Shown here piece after piece: positions 55,580-64,000 of a stretch of 64,000 nt of DNA (position 1 is the first letter of the stretch; every line of letters starts with the position of its first letter). The stretch lies in assembly GCF_000979455.1 (NCBI RefSeq), contig NZ_JJOY01000044.1:1-64000 (forward strand), written 5' to 3'. Source of the stretch: Methanosarcina sp. 2.H.T.1A.6 (lineage in GTDB: Archaea > Halobacteriota > Methanosarcinia > Methanosarcinales > Methanosarcinaceae). A model generated the notes under the pieces. The model was not told the origin of the DNA, made no database searches, and saw only the letters and a list, made by a program, of their open reading frames with translations. The position numbers and the translations under genes are program-made.

Positions 55580-57499
55580 TTACCTGGTATTATTTTGTCG
55601 CTTCAGCATCCCGGATATGCCAGCAATTCCTATCGGGACAAAAATCCACCCGGCAAGCTCAAGCAAAGTGGCAACTGTTGTAACCTTTATACCTGTCCTT
55701 ATACCCAAGACCCTTATAATGTTTGAGGAGGGGATCCAATTTGTCCCAGATGAGATTTCTATAGGAAGAAAAGTGTTTAAACTTACCCAAAAAGCTTCCA
55801 TATAGGAAAGATGAAGTGGCATTTGCATTTCCAGAATCTGTTCAACCGGTTTAACTGCTCCCTCAAGATTGAAGACAATGGTTCCAAACAAAAGTATGAG
55901 AGCAATTAATAGACCGAGACGATAGAGCTTAACTCCATATCCGGTAACCAACCAGAGGAAACGATCTAATAACCAAGCACCAGGAGTAGTACATAGTGTT
56001 TTTTGAGCCGATTCTAGACGCCTCTGTTCATAGTATACATCATCTGCAAGTTTATCCATTCCAGCCCGACGGAAGGTTACTTCAAGTTGAGTAAAGGGTT
56101 GTCGATCATAAGGATCTAGATGTTTTGTTAATTGTTCCCAAAAGGACACAGGGAAAATTCGATTGTAAATACATCCTCGCAAGTCAATCTTTGCATTGAA
56201 TTGGGTCTCTGGCTCCCCAAAATAGATTGTCTCAAAAGATGTGTTTTCAAAAATGACATCATTGGCAAAGATTGTTTTCTCAAAATGGCTTTCTCTTTGA
56301 ATCAGAGTGCTATTGAAGGTGACTTTTTCTTTAAAATCGGCTCCAATAAACATTGCATTACCTCCGATTCGAGTATTTCCAAATTTAGCCTCACCCTTAA
56401 ATTTTGCCCCAGCAAAATTGGCATCACTTCCGATTCGAGTGCTTCCAAAGTTTGCCTCGCCCTCAAAGGTAGCTGGGAAAAAGGCAGCTGATCCCCCAAT
56501 TTGAATAGCATTGAAGATAGCCTTTCCCTTAAAATAGGCTTCAGTAAATTCGGCATTAATTCCAATTCGAGCTCTTACAAAGTTGACTTCATCCTCAAAG
56601 GTTGTAGATTTAAAGAAAGCAGAGCCTACAATATTGGAACTGTTAAAAATAACCAACCCCTTGAAGTATGATTTTAAAAAATCGGCATTCCTTCCAATTT
56701 GAGTGCTTCCAAAGTTAATCTCATCCTCAAAGATAGCTGATTTAAAGGAAGCGGACTTTTTTATATGGGAATTGTTGAAGATGAGTTTTTCCTTAAAATT
56801 TACTTCATCAAACTCGGCATTCCTTCCAATTTGAGTGCTTCCAAAGTTGGCCTCACCCTCAAAGATAGCTGATTTAAAGAAAGCAGAGCCTTCAATATTG
56901 GAACTGTTAAAAATAACCCCTTTCTTAAAATTGGCTCCAATAAACTCAGCATTATTTCCAATTCGAGCACTTCTAAAATTGACCTCACCCTCAAATTTAC
57001 TCTTATCAAGTTCTATTCTATTTTTGAAATCCCCCATAACAAATATAGTTTGTTTTTTGTAGGTTGCAGATCTACTGTAAAAAATTCCTGTTACATTAAT
57101 GTCAGAAAAGTTTGCAACCCCTGAAAACGTTACATTATTCAGAACTATATCTTTGTTCACTAAGACTGAAATGAAGGTAGCATCAGTTTCAAATATCGAG
57201 TTCTCAAAGCTCAAGACTTTTTTGAAAGTAGAATATGAACAATCCAAAGGACCTCTGATTTTTGTCTGCTGAATAGAAACCTTGCTTTCGACATTAACAG
57301 ACTTAAGGATGAAAGGTCCTTCAATCACTGCATTAATGATCTCGACCTCTTTTCCATTCTTGATGGCTTCTACAATCTCTTCTGCATCAATTGGATTTTC
57401 TTCCTTTTTTTTATAGTCCCAATCATCTGGGTAAATATACCTTAAAAGAGAAGGAGTTACTTCCTTATTTGCTGTTTCATTCATGGTGTTGTTCTTCAT
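55580..57499 (-). CDS. Pentapeptide-repeat protein with C-terminal channel-like membrane domain
   Basis: A 639-residue protein. Residues about 60-430 are pentapeptide-like repeats in a clear higher-order period of roughly 40 residues (NFGSTQIGRNAEF, VIFNSSNIEGSAFFKS, AIFEGEANF). A linker follows (WEQLTKHLDPYDRQPFTQLE, RRAGMDKLADDVYYEQRR). The last 150 residues have three to four hydrophobic helices (LYRLGLLIALILLFGTIVFN, a WVSLNTFLPIEI segment resembling a pore loop, and a C-terminal pair). Such fusions of a beta-helix to a two-span channel-like module are known but uncharacterised. Confidence 0.75.
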   Translation of the reverse strand: MKNNTMNETANKEVTPSLLRYIYPDDWDYKKKEENPIDAEEIVEAIKNGKEVEIINAVIEGPFILKSVNVESKVSIQQTKIRGPLDCSYSTFKKVLSFENSIFETDATFISVLVNKDIVLNNVTFSGVANFSDINVTGIFYSRSATYKKQTIFVMGDFKNRIELDKSKFEGEVNFRSARIGNNAEFIGANFKKGVIFNSSNIEGSAFFKSAIFEGEANFGSTQIGRNAEFDEVNFKEKLIFNNSHIKKSASFKSAIFEDEINFGSTQIGRNADFLKSYFKGLVIFNSSNIVGSAFFKSTTFEDEVNFVRARIGINAEFTEAYFKGKAIFNAIQIGGSAAFFPATFEGEANFGSTRIGSDANFAGAKFKGEAKFGNTRIGGNAMFIGADFKEKVTFNSTLIQRESHFEKTIFANDVIFENTSFETIYFGEPETQFNAKIDLRGCIYNRIFPVSFWEQLTKHLDPYDRQPFTQLEVTFRRAGMDKLADDVYYEQRRLESAQKTLCTTPGAWLLDRFLWLVTGYGVKLYRLGLLIALILLFGTIVFNLEGAVKPVEQILEMQMPLHLSYMEAFWVSLNTFLPIEISSGTNWIPSSNIIRVLGIRTGIKVTTVATLLELAGWIFVPIGIAGISGMLKRQNNTR

Positions 57500-58052
57500 T
57501 TTATTGGGTAGAAGTTTTATAAAAATGTAATAAACTTGTATTCATTTATACCTTTATTAATTTATTTATAATCATCTTAATAGGTGAATTATACTGTAAA
57601 ATTTAAAAGAGTGGTATTTTTAGACATTACCTATATCCCATAAATTTAGTGCAATGAGTGAAATTCGAACCCATGAAATATTTCAATGACAGTTCTAGGA
57701 AATTAGCATGCTACCAGAATTTTTAATTTTTTCAAAAAACTCACCTCTGCATGAATAGCTCAGAAGCCCGTCTAAAGTCCACAGAGAGCTGTTCTTTTTC
57801 CTTCGGCTTATCCCGGTTTATGGTCTGATTTCTTAAAGGTCATCTGGAGAGCTCCAGAAAAACCGCTTAAGGAAACGGTAATGTATGAGACCTACAGCGA
57901 AAATAGGTAGTGAAACTAAAAAAAGGAAATATATCGTACTGTAGATTGTATTGAATAGAGGTGTAAATTTGGGAAACAGATATCAGATAACAGATTTTGA
58001 AACATAGAAAAGAAAAGAGTATTGTCAAATATACAGGAGTGTGGTGCAGCTC
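57500..58052. other. Region without recognised genes
   Basis: AT-rich. No frame is convincing. A fragment at 57665-57685 resembles a tRNA T-arm but fails on pairing (see rejected list). Confidence 0.45.
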
Positions 58053-58598
58053 CAATATTGTGTGAGTTTTGAACTTGATGTGACAAATTTTAAAAAGCAT
58101 GTTAAATAAAATAACTGGCCATTTACGATGGCGTTTATATTTGCTGTTACAAAATGTGCAAATGAAATCAAGGAGTCTCGATATCGTTTTCTTGATGGTG
58201 AAGTTGTGTTATATGAATCCATTGACACGTCATTTACATATCTGGATAAAGAAACAAAATTATTTAAGGTAGTAAATGTACTCATGTAGGATACGATTGA
58301 GAAGTTTGTACAACTGGCAATCGTAACGGCAGAAAATCAAAAAGAACCTTTTACAGAGCCTGTAGAAAACGATGTATATCAATTCTCTGCCTTGCCGTGG
58401 ATAACATTTACGCATATTTCGCACACGGATTTCGGAAACAGGGAAAAAGCGCAGCCCATATTTGATTGGGGAAAATATCATGAAAGAGAAGACAAATTAA
58501 TGATGCCATTTGCAGTCCAGGTTCATCATGCATTTGTTGGCGGTATTCATATTGGCAAACTTGCGGATAAGCTTCAGAGATACCTGGATGAAGTGTAG
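58053..58598 (+). pseudogene. Chloramphenicol acetyltransferase (CatA-type) pseudogene
   Basis: Translation from about 58053 gives QYCVSFELDVTNFKKHVK, a stop, then NNWPFTMAFIFAVTKCANEI, YRFLDGEVVLYESIDTSFTY, a TAG at 58287, then LPWITFTHISHTDFGNREKA and VQVHHAFVGGIHIGKLADKL. The order and spacing match type A CAT, including the catalytic HHAF motif. The usual Asp two residues after it is Gly (HHAFVGG), the N-terminus is lost, and there are two in-frame stops. It is clearly dead. Its origin is bacterial, supporting gene transfer into this region. Confidence 0.85.
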
Positions 58599-59018
58599 AT
58601 AATACGCATGATGGAAGGATCAGTAGTTCACTAATCATTCTTTTTCTTAAAGTTGTGTCTTCAGAATACATAGGTTTTACCTTAAAACCTGTGTATTCTT
58701 ACTCCATAAAAATTAATTCTCCGAACCCACAAAGGAAATTTAAAAAAATTCTTATTTTCATGCCAACCAGATAATGTCGTACGAAAAATTTCAATCAAAA
58801 CTTACATTTTTGAGTTTTGTATAGAAAGTCGGAATGATTAATAAGAGTGCAAGTTATGGGATATTATATAGAGAATTTTTCTATTAAATATTTTAAATGT
58901 TGTTGAGAAATTAATTGCTGAACAATATTCAAAAACGAGATATTTAGGGGTTGCAAACATGCCTGGACTTGAGTCCGGGGTATAGTGAATACAAACTTAT
59001 AGTGAATACAAATTAGAA
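58599..59018. other. Gap upstream of the hydrolase
   Basis: Holds the hairpin below and a TATA-like ATATTATATAGAG at about 58860-58872. A doubled ATAGTGAATACAAA word lies just before the hydrolase start. Confidence 0.5.
58664..58698 (+). terminator. 16-bp hairpin after the catA remnant
   Basis: GAATACATAGGTTTTA (58664-58679) pairs with TAAAACCTGTGTATTC (58683-58698), with one G-T and a three-base loop. There is no T-run after it. It may be the old catA terminator or a symmetric bidirectional one. Confidence 0.5.
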
Positions 59019-59999
59019 GTGGTATTCTTGAAAGAAGTTAAGAAAATAATTAGGAATATTTCACTAATTATATTGGCATTTTTAATTTGTTCAACTTTTA
59101 TGCTAATTGCTCTAACTTATCCGAATTACCACGAGACGATGACGGAAGCACAAAAGCAATTGCTTGCGAACAGTAATATTTTAAAAACAGAATATGGGGA
59201 TATTGAGTATTCTGTAGAGGGAGAAGGGACGCCTGTATTATTGCTACATGGCGCGGGAGGCGGCTATGATCAGGGACTCTGGGCGGGCAAAGTATTTTTC
59301 GGGGACGGGTATAAATTCGTCTCGGTTTCACGATATGGTTATCTTCGATCATCCATTCCGGATAATGCTTCAATTGAATCGCAAGCTGCTGCGTATGAAG
59401 CTCTTCTGGATAATTTAAGCATAGATAAAATAACTGTTGTTGGCGTATCCGCTGGAGGTCCGTCAGCCACTCAGTTTGCAAACGACTATCCTGACAGATG
59501 CTCAGCATTGATATTGATTTCTGCTGTAAGTATGGGCCCGGCACCAGGTGACCAGGATCCTTTTTATGTTAGTATTATTCACACTATCCAGCAATCTGAT
59601 TATGCATACTGGCTCGTCACAAGATTTTTTCAATCTACAATTCTGGACCTTATGGGAATTCCAACACAGGTGTACGAAGCATTTAATCCGGAACAGAAAG
59701 AACTGGCACAGGAAATGCTTGATATAATGCATCCGATGTCTCAAAGGTATAAAGGCACCATAAACGATGAAAAAATGATTGAATTTTATACCGTACCTGC
59801 AAGCAATCTTCGTGCACCAACATTAATTATCCACGCTAAAGATGATGCGCTGGTAAGTTACAAACATGCGGAAAATGCTCACAGTAAGATAAACCAGTCG
59901 CAACTGGTCTTATATGATACCGGAGGTCATGGAATGTTATCTCAAATGAACGGGACGAGAGTGCTTATGAAAGAATTTCTAAATGAATCCACCTATTAA
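59019..59999 (+). CDS. Membrane-anchored alpha/beta hydrolase
   Basis: A 326-residue protein with an N-terminal hydrophobic anchor (ISLIILAFLICSTFMLIALT), then an alpha/beta-hydrolase fold. The oxyanion-hole HG is in LLLHGAGGGYDQGLW, the nucleophile elbow is GVSAGG (Ser about 146), an acid likely lies in IIHAKDDALVS, and the catalytic His is in DTGGHGMLSQ. The substrate is unknown. Start is GTG at 59019, with an alternative TTG nine bases later. Composition and domain style resemble Gram-positive bacterial hydrolases, and a second hydrolase fragment lies 1.5 kb downstream. Confidence 0.85.
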   Translation: MVFLKEVKKIIRNISLIILAFLICSTFMLIALTYPNYHETMTEAQKQLLANSNILKTEYGDIEYSVEGEGTPVLLLHGAGGGYDQGLWAGKVFFGDGYKFVSVSRYGYLRSSIPDNASIESQAAAYEALLDNLSIDKITVVGVSAGGPSATQFANDYPDRCSALILISAVSMGPAPGDQDPFYVSIIHTIQQSDYAYWLVTRFFQSTILDLMGIPTQVYEAFNPEQKELAQEMLDIMHPMSQRYKGTINDEKMIEFYTVPASNLRAPTLIIHAKDDALVSYKHAENAHSKINQSQLVLYDTGGHGMLSQMNGTRVLMKEFLNESTY

Positions 60000-60223
60000 A
60001 CCGTGTGGAATTGAACATTCAACTAACCTATTTCCAAAGGCTGTTGGGGCTTGACAGGCTGAGATATGGGAGGATCTCCTTAAGTTGCACTATGGGATTA
60101 TCTCAGAAAGCCAGATGTAAACAAATATAGCTAAAGATTTTAATTTTGATGTGAAAGTGGAGTAATTTATATTATCAGTCATTGCAGAGACGGATTTATT
60201 TTGGAAGGGAGGAGAAAACGACA
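60000..60223. other. Hydrolase-GNAT gap
   Basis: No gene seen; GGGAGGAG before the next ATG. Confidence 0.4.
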
Positions 60224-60835
60224 ATGGACATTTCTATCAGATTAGAAGAAGAAAAGGACTTCAAAAGTGTAGAATACATGACAAGAGAAGCATTCTGGGA
60301 TTTATACAAACCAGGATGTGATGAACATCTTGTACTGCATAAAATAAGAAAAGTACCTGCCTTTGTAAAAGAATTGGGTTTTGTTGCATGTGATAAGGAT
60401 ACGATCGTCGGCAATATTATCTATTCAAGAGCTAAGGTCCTGAATGAGGAAAATAAAGAATTCGAAGTTTTATGTATGGGCCCATTAACAGTATTACCAT
60501 CATATCAAAAGCAGGGGATCGGTTCTTTATTAATGAATCATTCTATCGAAAAGGCAAGGCAGCTGGGATATAAGGGTATAATTATTTTTGGAAATCCCGA
60601 CTATTATCATCGTTTTGGTTTTGTCAATGCTAAAGAATATAATATCCGGACATCCTGGGGCGATAATTTAGATCCATTTATGGCATTAGAACTCTACGAT
60701 GGCAGCTTGAGGGGCATTTCAGGAAAATTTTATGAGGATGAGGTTTTTAAAATAGAAAATGAGGAGCTGGAGGATTTTGAAAAGCAATTTCCCTACAAAG
60801 AGAAGCATGTTACAGACACTCAATTAAAACTATAA
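60224..60835 (+). CDS. GNAT-family N-acetyltransferase
   Basis: A 203-residue acetyl-CoA-dependent acetyltransferase. MGPLTVLPSYQKQGIGSLLM contains the V-x-P-x-(Y)-Q-x-x-G-x-G/A CoA-binding motif, followed by GYKGIIIFGNPDYYHRFGF, a common feature of YhbS-like acetyltransferases. The start at 60224 has a good purine-rich site upstream, and the extra 14 residues of the longer frame are unlikely. It has bacterial-like neighbours; the substrate is unknown. Confidence 0.88.
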   Translation: MDISIRLEEEKDFKSVEYMTREAFWDLYKPGCDEHLVLHKIRKVPAFVKELGFVACDKDTIVGNIIYSRAKVLNEENKEFEVLCMGPLTVLPSYQKQGIGSLLMNHSIEKARQLGYKGIIIFGNPDYYHRFGFVNAKEYNIRTSWGDNLDPFMALELYDGSLRGISGKFYEDEVFKIENEELEDFEKQFPYKEKHVTDTQLKL

Positions 60836-60951
60836 ATAAAGAAGGAACGCCATGAATTAATTTTATGAGAAACTTATGGCAGGCCCGGAGCAGGCCCAGC
60901 GGCAAAAAAGTAGAGAAAATTCTTTGCTAAATATTATGGAGTAAAAATCAA

Positions 60952-61380
60952 ATGATCAAAAAGGTTGCAAATTTTATAATATCATTTGTTATTACAACTA
61001 TTATTTTATTAGTATATTTTTATCTTGCACATGGTTTGCCTGTCGCTCAAGAACTGGAAAAAACGAATATCGTATCTGTGCAAATTGTGCAAGGAAACGA
61101 AACCATTAATCTTACTGGCGATGAAGATCTTGAGAAAGCTGTCAATGTTGTAAAAGTATTAAATTTTCGATTTGGAGAAGCTAATGGCGGACCTGCAGAT
61201 ACGACATGTACATTTTATCAGAGAGATGGTTCCAAAATAGAAATCGGAGCAAACAATGATACCATTTTTAAGAATGGCAAGCAGTATGTTGGTGTGAATG
61301 ATTCATGTCGATTTTTTGGGAACTTAATTCAAGGTTTTTTTTTCTCGGAAACACTGCAGGATGGAAAACTGTATAATTAA
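60952..61380 (+). CDS. Membrane-anchored orphan protein
   Basis: A 142-residue protein. A basic N-terminus and a hydrophobic helix (IISFVITTIILLVYFYLAHG) suggest a single-pass anchor, or signal peptide without a clear cleavage site. The extracellular part has NIVSVQIVQGNETINLTGDE, a central Cys (TTCTFYQRDGSKIEIG) and another Cys near the end (SCRFFGN). It resembles small secreted proteins of Firmicutes, but I cannot name a family. Confidence 0.65.
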   Translation: MIKKVANFIISFVITTIILLVYFYLAHGLPVAQELEKTNIVSVQIVQGNETINLTGDEDLEKAVNVVKVLNFRFGEANGGPADTTCTFYQRDGSKIEIGANNDTIFKNGKQYVGVNDSCRFFGNLIQGFFFSETLQDGKLYN

Positions 61381-61435
61381 CGAATAAGCTTATCCCAAAA
61401 CTTGATTTAACCGCATTACTTTTGGAGTGGGTTCA

Positions 61436-61536
61436 TTATAACGAAAATCCCCATGCCATCAACCGTTTTTTAATTTCCCTTAATTCATCATCCTGAAAGG
61501 TGAGGCCCTGATAATGACGCAGAGAATTAAGGAAAA
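61436..61536 (-). pseudogene. Tyrosine-integrase 3'-end remnant B
   Basis: The minus strand reads LRHYQGLTFQDDELREIKKR plus LMAWGFSL and a TAA at 61438-61436. About 100 bases are similar to remnant A (52127-52231) in the same orientation. The similarity stops near 61536 inside GAATTAAGGA, where hydrolase-like sequence begins. Confidence 0.75.
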
Positions 61537-61540
61537 CGGA

Positions 61541-61735
61541 ATGAATTTTGAATGGAAAGTACCTACTGCCATTTTGTACGGTTCGGACGATAATCTATCT
61601 GAATGGGAAGAAATTTCAGCATTTGCAGCAAGATATCAAGCAACAGTTAAAGTTCTCGAGCATGGAGAGCATTACTTCCATACGGAAGAACAATTGCAGA
61701 TGTTTGATATATGGACGGATGAAAATCTGCTGTGA
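61541..61735 (+). pseudogene. Alpha/beta-hydrolase C-terminal fragment
   Basis: The frame WKVPTAILYGSDDNLSEWEE then VKVLEHGEHYFHTEEQLQMF is the end of an alpha/beta hydrolase: the acid is in YGSDDNL and the His in EHGEHYFHTEEQ. All upstream parts are missing, and the open frame is joined to integrase debris on its left. It is a truncated gene at the island's right edge. Confidence 0.7.
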
Positions 61736-61805
61736 AGTACGTAGAAAATGAGCAAATCCTCCATTAAGGAGATAGTAGAAGGAAACAAGACTTCCGGACC
61801 TACAA

Positions 61806-61814
61806 TTATTATAT
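61806..61814 (+). promoter_or_regulatory. TATA box of the TPR gene
   Basis: TTATTATAT, 22-30 bases before the ATG at 61836, which would give a leaderless transcript. Confidence 0.45.
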
Positions 61815-61835
61815 GAAAAAACCTATGCTATTTCT

Positions 61836-64000
61836 ATGTCAAGGAAGCTACAAGATTCTGCTTTTCGCTTATTGAAGAAAGCATCCGACGAAATCGATAA
61901 AGAACGATATAAAAAAGCCTTTGAAAACCTTGATGAGGTCGAAAAGATTGCAGAAGAGGTAAAGGACCCTGAGATTTCATACCATCTCCTGTTTTTTAAA
62001 GGTTTTGCAAAATACAAAATTGACGAACTCGAAGAGTCGCTTGCACTTTTCGGAAAGGCGCTGGAAATTAGCTGGGAGTTCTTTTCAAAAGAACCGGAAA
62101 AAGAAGATTACCAGTCCTTTATAGGAGACACGATTGGAAGTATTGGAGATATACTTTCGAAGTTTGAAGATCCCGAAAAAGCAAAAGAATACATCTATCA
62201 GATGAAAGGAATATTTGAAAAAGCGGTCCTGGGCTTTGAGAAATTATTGAAATCAGATCCCGAAAATCCAGATTACCTGGAAGAGTTCCTGAAAACGATC
62301 GAAAACATAGGGCTCTGTTTTGAAGCCGGAGAATTAATCGAAGACTCAGTCCCACTTTTCGATAAAAGATATGATGTCATTGAGAAATTGCTCAAAAGTG
62401 AAACGGAAATGTCCGAACACCTCAGCAGCCTTGATGATTCGCTTATGAACTTTGGAAGGATCTGCGATGAAGAGGGATATTTAAAAGAGGCAAAGCACGT
62501 TTATGACCGGGCAATAGAGATTTACGGAAAAGTCCTCGATAAAGACCCTGAAAATTCCGAAACCAAAGTTTACCTGAGCTACACATACCGTTACCTTGCC
62601 GCTCTGTATTCGGACCTGGAAAATCTCGAAAAGGCAGAGGAATGCTATAAAGAAGCATTGTGCCTGCTGGAAAGTGAGATAGAAGAGGAGCCTGAAATCA
62701 TTGAAATTTCTGAAAATATTCCAGTTTCCAAAAATATTCCGTTTTCTATGGCCCTTGCAGATATGTACAAAGACACAGGTTTAATATTTTCAGATACGGA
62801 AGATGCCACAAAAGCCAGGGACTACTATACGAAAGCAAGGGAAACTTTCCGGGGGCTGATGGATAAATACCCGGACCTGCTTGGAGACGATGAAAACCTT
62901 GCCAGGGCTTTAGATGAACTTGCAGAGCTGTTTTCGGAGATCGGAGACCTCGAAAATGCAGAAACCTGCTATAAGGATGAACTGCAGGTCTATGAAAACC
63001 TGCTGCAAAAAGAACCTGAAAACTCTGAATACTCCCTGAAGCTTTCCGATGTATACAGGGAACTTGGAGACATTTTTGCGGAAGAGGACGGGATTGAAAA
63101 GGCAAGAGCTTATTATGAGAAGGAAATCGAAATATACGAAACCCTTCACCCCACGGACGCCGATAAGCTCATGTTAGAAGCTAATAAGGCTGATACCTGG
63201 AATCAGATCGGGAATCTCTATGCAGAAGAGGAGCCTGAAATTGCAATGCATTACCACGAAAGGGCTCTCCCCGTATTTGAAGAAGCCTTCGAATCCGATC
63301 CCGAGAACGAGTTTTTCCATGAGGGGCTTCTTGAAACCCTGACCGGTCTGGGACTGCTGTTCAAAAACAGTCGAGAATTCGGAAAAGCAATCCTTGAGTA
63401 TGAAAGGGTCCTGGAAGTCCAGAAACAGCTCCTTGAACTGATGCCTTCGGAAAGCTGCCATATGGGCCATGAACATGAACATGAACATGAACATGAACAT
63501 GAACATGAACATGAACATGACCTGGATATGGAAACTACATACTTTGAACTTGGAGTTCTGCATTCCGAAATTGGAGACGAGGAAAAAGCCAGCGGCTACC
63601 ACAGGCAGGCTCTTGAAAGATTTGATCAGATAATTGCCGAACAGTTTGAGGACCCGGAACTCATAATCCTTACATCAAGTAAGGCATTCTTTTTAGGAAT
63701 GACCCTCCTTGAAAAACTGGAGTCCGAAAATAAAGACTCAAGCATTGCCAGAAAATACTATGAACTTGCCCTCAGAACCATTGAAAAATTATATGAAGCC
63801 TACCCGATGAACCTGAAGCTTCAGGAAATGCTTGCCAGTTTTGCCGAACAAATCGGGGACATATACAGGGATGCCGATAAACTGGAAGAAACAATCCCGG
63901 AATATGAATATGCATACAGAAGCCTCGAAATCCTGTCAGAAAAAGACCCTGAAAACCCCCTGCACCTCCATCATATGCTTGGAGCTCTGAATAATATCGG
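61836..64000 (+). CDS. Large tetratricopeptide-repeat (TPR) protein, partial at window end
   Basis: The frame opens at ATG 61836 (MSRKLQDSAFRLLKKASDEI) and runs without a stop to the window end, giving at least 721 residues. It is wholly helical, with many TPR-like units of the type EKAEECYKEALCLLE and LENAETCYKDELQVYENLL, spaced 35-55 residues, separated by DPENPDYLEEFL-type phrases. No signal peptide or catalytic domain is visible in the part seen. Near residues 545-562 is a run of His-Glu pairs made by a GAACAT repeat. Proteins like this act as scaffolds; the partner is unknown. Confidence 0.88.
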   Translation, partial: MSRKLQDSAFRLLKKASDEIDKERYKKAFENLDEVEKIAEEVKDPEISYHLLFFKGFAKYKIDELEESLALFGKALEISWEFFSKEPEKEDYQSFIGDTIGSIGDILSKFEDPEKAKEYIYQMKGIFEKAVLGFEKLLKSDPENPDYLEEFLKTIENIGLCFEAGELIEDSVPLFDKRYDVIEKLLKSETEMSEHLSSLDDSLMNFGRICDEEGYLKEAKHVYDRAIEIYGKVLDKDPENSETKVYLSYTYRYLAALYSDLENLEKAEECYKEALCLLESEIEEEPEIIEISENIPVSKNIPFSMALADMYKDTGLIFSDTEDATKARDYYTKARETFRGLMDKYPDLLGDDENLARALDELAELFSEIGDLENAETCYKDELQVYENLLQKEPENSEYSLKLSDVYRELGDIFAEEDGIEKARAYYEKEIEIYETLHPTDADKLMLEANKADTWNQIGNLYAEEEPEIAMHYHERALPVFEEAFESDPENEFFHEGLLETLTGLGLLFKNSREFGKAILEYERVLEVQKQLLELMPSESCHMGHEHEHEHEHEHEHEHEHDLDMETTYFELGVLHSEIGDEEKASGYHRQALERFDQIIAEQFEDPELIILTSSKAFFLGMTLLEKLESENKDSSIARKYYELALRTIEKLYEAYPMNLKLQEMLASFAEQIGDIYRDADKLEETIPEYEYAYRSLEILSEKDPENPLHLHHMLGALNNI
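63468..63521. repeat. (GAACAT)n hexanucleotide tract coding His-Glu repeats
   Basis: Eight CAT-GAA pairs in frame inside the TPR gene, ending CATGAC. Confidence 0.9.

Noticed and set aside
57660-57690. tRNA 3' fragment (T-arm-like TTCGAA) as an integration site
   Set aside because: The presumed T stem pairs poorly and no acceptor stem or discriminator follows; likely chance.
58287-58289. In-frame TAG in the chloramphenicol acetyltransferase gene as a possible pyrrolysine codon
   Set aside because: Methanosarcina can read UAG as pyrrolysine, but the same frame also has a TAA upstream, lacks its N-terminus and has lost a catalytic-loop Asp, so simple decay explains the TAG.

Overview
The window looks like a chromosomal segment of a Methanosarcina species, most likely M. 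acetivorans or a very close relative. It holds archaeal membrane-lipid genes (a geranylgeranyl reductase with its small ferredoxin), methanofuran-biosynthesis genes, archaeal ribosomal protein L21e, RNA polymerase subunit F and aEF-1beta. It also holds a V4R redox regulator whose five cysteines fall at the positions I remember for MsvR of M. acetivorans, several HisKA_2-type PAS sensor kinases, and long AT-rich intergenic regions full of tandem repeats. The species call is from memory of gene content and was not checked by a search.

Layout. 1-2.3 kb is an insertion-sequence graveyard (IS1634-, IS1182- and IS110-like remnants). 2.5-5.1 kb has a TetR regulator, then ferredoxin and geranylgeranyl reductase overlapping by ATGA. 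5.2-11.1 kb is a duplicated K+ uptake locus on the minus strand: trkA1 and trkH1 are separated by a small IS605-derived element, and trkA2 is followed by a decayed second trkH. 11.3-15.9 kb is the grpE-dnaK-dnaJ chaperone set, transcribed leftward with a 4-helix membrane protein upstream. 16.5-20.1 kb is a rightward block: mfnD-mfnF-mfnE (methanofuran), a zinc-ribbon protein, aEF-1beta and tRNA-Ala(CGC). 21.2-33.2 kb holds signalling genes (a 7-PAS kinase translationally coupled to a CheY-like protein, a second CheY-like protein, a second kinase, a universal stress protein) mixed with thiI and small membrane or lipoproteins. 33.4-44 kb carries a PspA/PspAA pair, msvR, a DUF2110 protein, a MarR-like regulator, trm1, two cupredoxin-like surface proteins, a MgtC/DUF4010 membrane protein and a phosphoesterase. 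43.6-51.4 kb is an information-processing cluster: trmY, pus10, rpl21e, rpoF, a DUF655 protein, ksgA, an mtq2/hemK-like methyltransferase and nudC.

52.1-61.5 kb is accessory DNA. It is bracketed by two similar, same-strand remnants of the 3' end of an archaeal tyrosine-integrase gene. Inside are two pentapeptide-repeat proteins, an AbrB-like small protein with an unknown partner, a divergent tRNA-guanine-transglycosylase-like protein, a dead chloramphenicol acetyltransferase, an alpha/beta hydrolase, a GNAT acetyltransferase and a membrane-anchored orphan. Several of these look bacterial. After it, a long TPR protein runs off the window end.

The most interesting points are the TGT-like gene beside an AbrB-type operon, a 252-bp MITE-like inverted repeat with a candidate target duplication, an IS605 end-pair splitting trkA from trkH, a dispersed GC-rich repeat whose stem shows compensatory changes, a CTG start for ksgA, and minisatellites grown from the stop codons of two genes.
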